A DNA stretch of 23,070 nucleotides from RYN-433 sp036558265 (GTDB taxonomy: Bacteria > Planctomycetota > Phycisphaerae > Tepidisphaerales > Tepidisphaeraceae): assembly GCA_036558265.1 (NCBI GenBank), contig DATBFY010000310.1:1-23070 (forward strand), read 5' to 3'. Below the pieces are notes generated by a model that was given only the letters and a program-made list of their open reading frames with translations, was not told the DNA's origin and did not search any database. This document shows, one piece after another, positions 21,624 through 23,070 of this stretch. Position 1 is the stretch's first letter; each line of letters begins with the position of its first letter. The position numbers and the translations under genes are program-made.

Positions 21624-22165
21624 TTCGCACCTCCGTGGGGCGCGTATTCGATCAACCTGGCCTTCAACTGCTGGCGGGCGCGGAACAGCCGCGACTCCAC
21701 CGTGCCGCGCGGCACGCCCAGGATCTGCGCGATCTCGTCGTAGGAGTGCCCGCGCAGCTCGCGCAGCACGACGATTTCCTTGTGCTCGGGCGAGAGGGTT
21801 TCCAGGCTGGCCATTACGTCCATCCGCACGTCGCCTCCACCGCTCCCTCTGCCACCGCTATCACTCGCGCCCATCGATTCATCGACCGGGGCCATCTTGC
21901 GCACCGCCCGCGAGCGGCGCAGGCGGGCGCTCTGGTTCATCAGGATGCTCGTCAGCCAGGTGCGCAGCGACGAACGACCCTGAAACGACCCGATCTGACG
22001 ACAGGCGGCCAGCAAAGTCTCCTGAAGGGCGTCCTCGGCATCCGCACGATTTCCGAGCATCGAGTATGCGGTGCCGAACAACCCCTGACCATACCGGTCC
22101 AACAGCTCGCGGTACGCGGCCGGGTCCGACCGCCGAAGTTGTTCCACCAGCACCTGATCGTTCAA
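21620..22165 (-). CDS. ECF RNA polymerase sigma factor
   Basis: This 181-residue sigma-70 family protein has only regions 2 and 4. Region 2 spans about 10-80 (DAEDALQETLLAAC, then SSLRTWLTSILMNQSARLRR). A Gly/Ser-rich linker (GASDSGGRGSGGGD) follows. Region 4 runs from about 118 (LSPEHKEIVVLRELRGHSYD, then EIAQILGVPRGTVESRLFRA), the DNA-binding helix-turn-helix. The start is TTG at 22165, supported by GAGG seven bases upstream. Anti-sigma and LTxxQ genes follow with ATGA overlaps. The upstream DUF11-type gene is on the same strand, 160 bases away. No clear promoter was seen for this operon. Confidence 0.95.
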   Translation of the reverse strand: MNDQVLVEQLRRSDPAAYRELLDRYGQGLFGTAYSMLGNRADAEDALQETLLAACRQIGSFQGRSSLRTWLTSILMNQSARLRRSRAVRKMAPVDESMGASDSGGRGSGGGDVRMDVMASLETLSPEHKEIVVLRELRGHSYDEIAQILGVPRGTVESRLFRARQQLKARLIEYAPHGGAK

Positions 22166-22325
22166 AACCGCGCCTCGCCCGCTGGCACGATACCACAGGC
22201 CGGTCGCGCGGCACTGTCCAATCGTTGGTTGCGCCCGCGGCCGCGTTTATTCCATCCCCGATTGATGGCCGGCGCAGCAACATCTCACCCCCATAATCTC
22301 TGGCGCCAAAGCGACTTAACTCCGA

Positions 22326-23070
22326 TCAATAGAGCCGCGTCGGCTCGGTTTCGATGGCGGGGGTGGTCAGGGCGTCGCTCTTTAGATCGACGCGCATTCG
22401 CACGTCGCCGGCCTTTATCGCCTTGCATTGCACGCGCCAGACCGCCTGGTCGCCGGCTGCGAGGGTTTCGAGGGTCCCCAGGCGTACGGTTTGCCCCTCG
22501 GCCTTGGCAGTGGTCGGGCCCTCGGCGGTGATGAACTTCAGTTCCGGCGGAACCGTGGCCGTCACGCCGACGTTGTGATCCGCGCCGGTCCCCTGGTTCT
22601 TCACCGTGATCCGGTAGACGACCGCATCGCCCACCCGGATCGGGTCGTCCAGATCGACGACTTCCAGCCGCAGGGCCGGCAGGGTGAGGATGTTGGTCAT
22701 CGCCCGGGCGGAGATCGGCGCGACGCAACTGGCGACGGCGGTCGCCTTGACGGGCAGTTGTCCTTCCTTATTTGCCCGGACGGTGACGGTGACCGTGCGT
22801 GCCTCGCCCGGGGAGAGCGTTCCGAGGTCGGTTCCTTCCTTTTTGTATGCGGAAGCGACCTGCACGTCGGCGGCTCCGCCCTCGCCACCGACGGCTGCGG
22901 TCATGACGGACCCGGTGTCGCCCGCGTCCAGACCGAGCACCGTCCGTCGCGCCGGTGCATCCCCCGTGTTCTTGACGGTCACCGAGTAGGTCGCGGTCTT
23001 GTTGATGTACTCGCGATCGGGGCCGTTGACCGCCACGTCGAGTTTGGGCTGGTGCACGAGCGTCGAGACC
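22326..23070 (-). CDS. DUF11-type repeat surface protein, C-terminal part
   Basis: This partial protein is cut by the right edge of the window; the frame is open to the last full codon, so the GTG at 23057 is not the start. At least two DUF11-like Ig/Cna-B-type beta-sandwich domains are visible. One begins LDVAVNGPDREYINKTATYS with VTVKNTGDAPA; the next begins LRLEVVDLDDPIRVGDAVVY with ITVKNQGTGADHN and VTATVPPELKFITAEG. GTLSPGEARTVTVTVRA and LETLAAGDQAVW are the typical closing strands. Such domains occur in large exported planctomycete proteins. The protein ends with no anchor. The role is probably structural or adhesive. The ECF sigma operon follows on the same strand. Confidence 0.85.
   Translation of the reverse strand, partial: VSTLVHQPKLDVAVNGPDREYINKTATYSVTVKNTGDAPARRTVLGLDAGDTGSVMTAAVGGEGGAADVQVASAYKKEGTDLGTLSPGEARTVTVTVRANKEGQLPVKATAVASCVAPISARAMTNILTLPALRLEVVDLDDPIRVGDAVVYRITVKNQGTGADHNVGVTATVPPELKFITAEGPTTAKAEGQTVRLGTLETLAAGDQAVWRVQCKAIKAGDVRMRVDLKSDALTTPAIETEPTRLY

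Noticed and set aside
1..23070. CRISPR array, toxin-antitoxin pair or defence island
   Set aside because: No regularly spaced repeats and no cas, restriction or toxin genes. The Uma2 proteins alone are not evidence of defence.

Overview
The window looks like a chromosomal segment of a high-GC Planctomycetota-type bacterium, probably close to Phycisphaerae. This is inferred from gene content and not from any marker gene. The supporting features are a Bacillus-type succinate dehydrogenase (large flavoprotein plus five-helix cytochrome b), a PEP-CTERM secreted protein, two Uma2-family nuclease paralogues, a DUF11-type surface-repeat protein, a small LRR-like lipoprotein and an ECF sigma/anti-sigma operon. 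No rRNA, tRNA, CRISPR array, prophage or complete insertion sequence was found.

Layout, left to right. (1) 1-300: the 3' end of a RAYT-type (REP-associated tyrosine) transposase, followed by a perfect 11-bp-stem hairpin that looks like its REP element. (2) 316-3721, minus strand: sdhC, a DinB-like gene and sdhA behind a good sigma-70-like promoter. A repeat block sits between the DinB gene and sdhA, and sdhB is absent. (3) 3800-4215: a cold-shock protein gene with a long leader. (4) 4461-6044, minus: a family 2 glycosyltransferase and truB. (5) 6226-7794: purF with a promoter, a TTG start and a B. subtilis-like propeptide and Fe-S cysteines. (6) 7852-11856, minus: a small membrane protein, Uma2 no. 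1, a PEP-CTERM protein with about eight internal repeats, and Uma2 no. 2. (7) 11870-13963, minus: glmS and a tiny two-helix membrane protein. (8) 14299-14526, minus: a 75-residue gene with a strong ribosome binding site. (9) 14906-18267, plus: rarA, 5-formyltetrahydrofolate cyclo-ligase and a LysM/L,D-transpeptidase. (10) 18534-20487: an LRR-like lipoprotein, a TetR regulator converging on it, a divergent GNAT acetyltransferase and an AhpD-like protein. (11) 20524-22165, minus: ECF sigma factor, zinc-finger anti-sigma factor and an LTxxQ periplasmic protein, joined by ATGA overlaps. (12) 22326-23070, minus: the C-terminal part of a DUF11-type protein running off the right edge.

Most genes are housekeeping: respiration, purine and amino-sugar synthesis, one-carbon metabolism, tRNA modification, DNA repair and cell wall cross-linking. 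The envelope is well represented (glmS, L,D-transpeptidase, lipoprotein, PEP-CTERM and DUF11 proteins, LTxxQ sensor operon). I did not find a convincing new defence or biosynthetic system. The most unusual signals are the RAYT/REP pair, the split succinate dehydrogenase locus, three different 7-bp-period repeats just next to genes, the Uma2 pair flanking a secreted repeat protein, and a C6G9 homopolymer junction followed by stacked palindromes before the AhpD-like gene.
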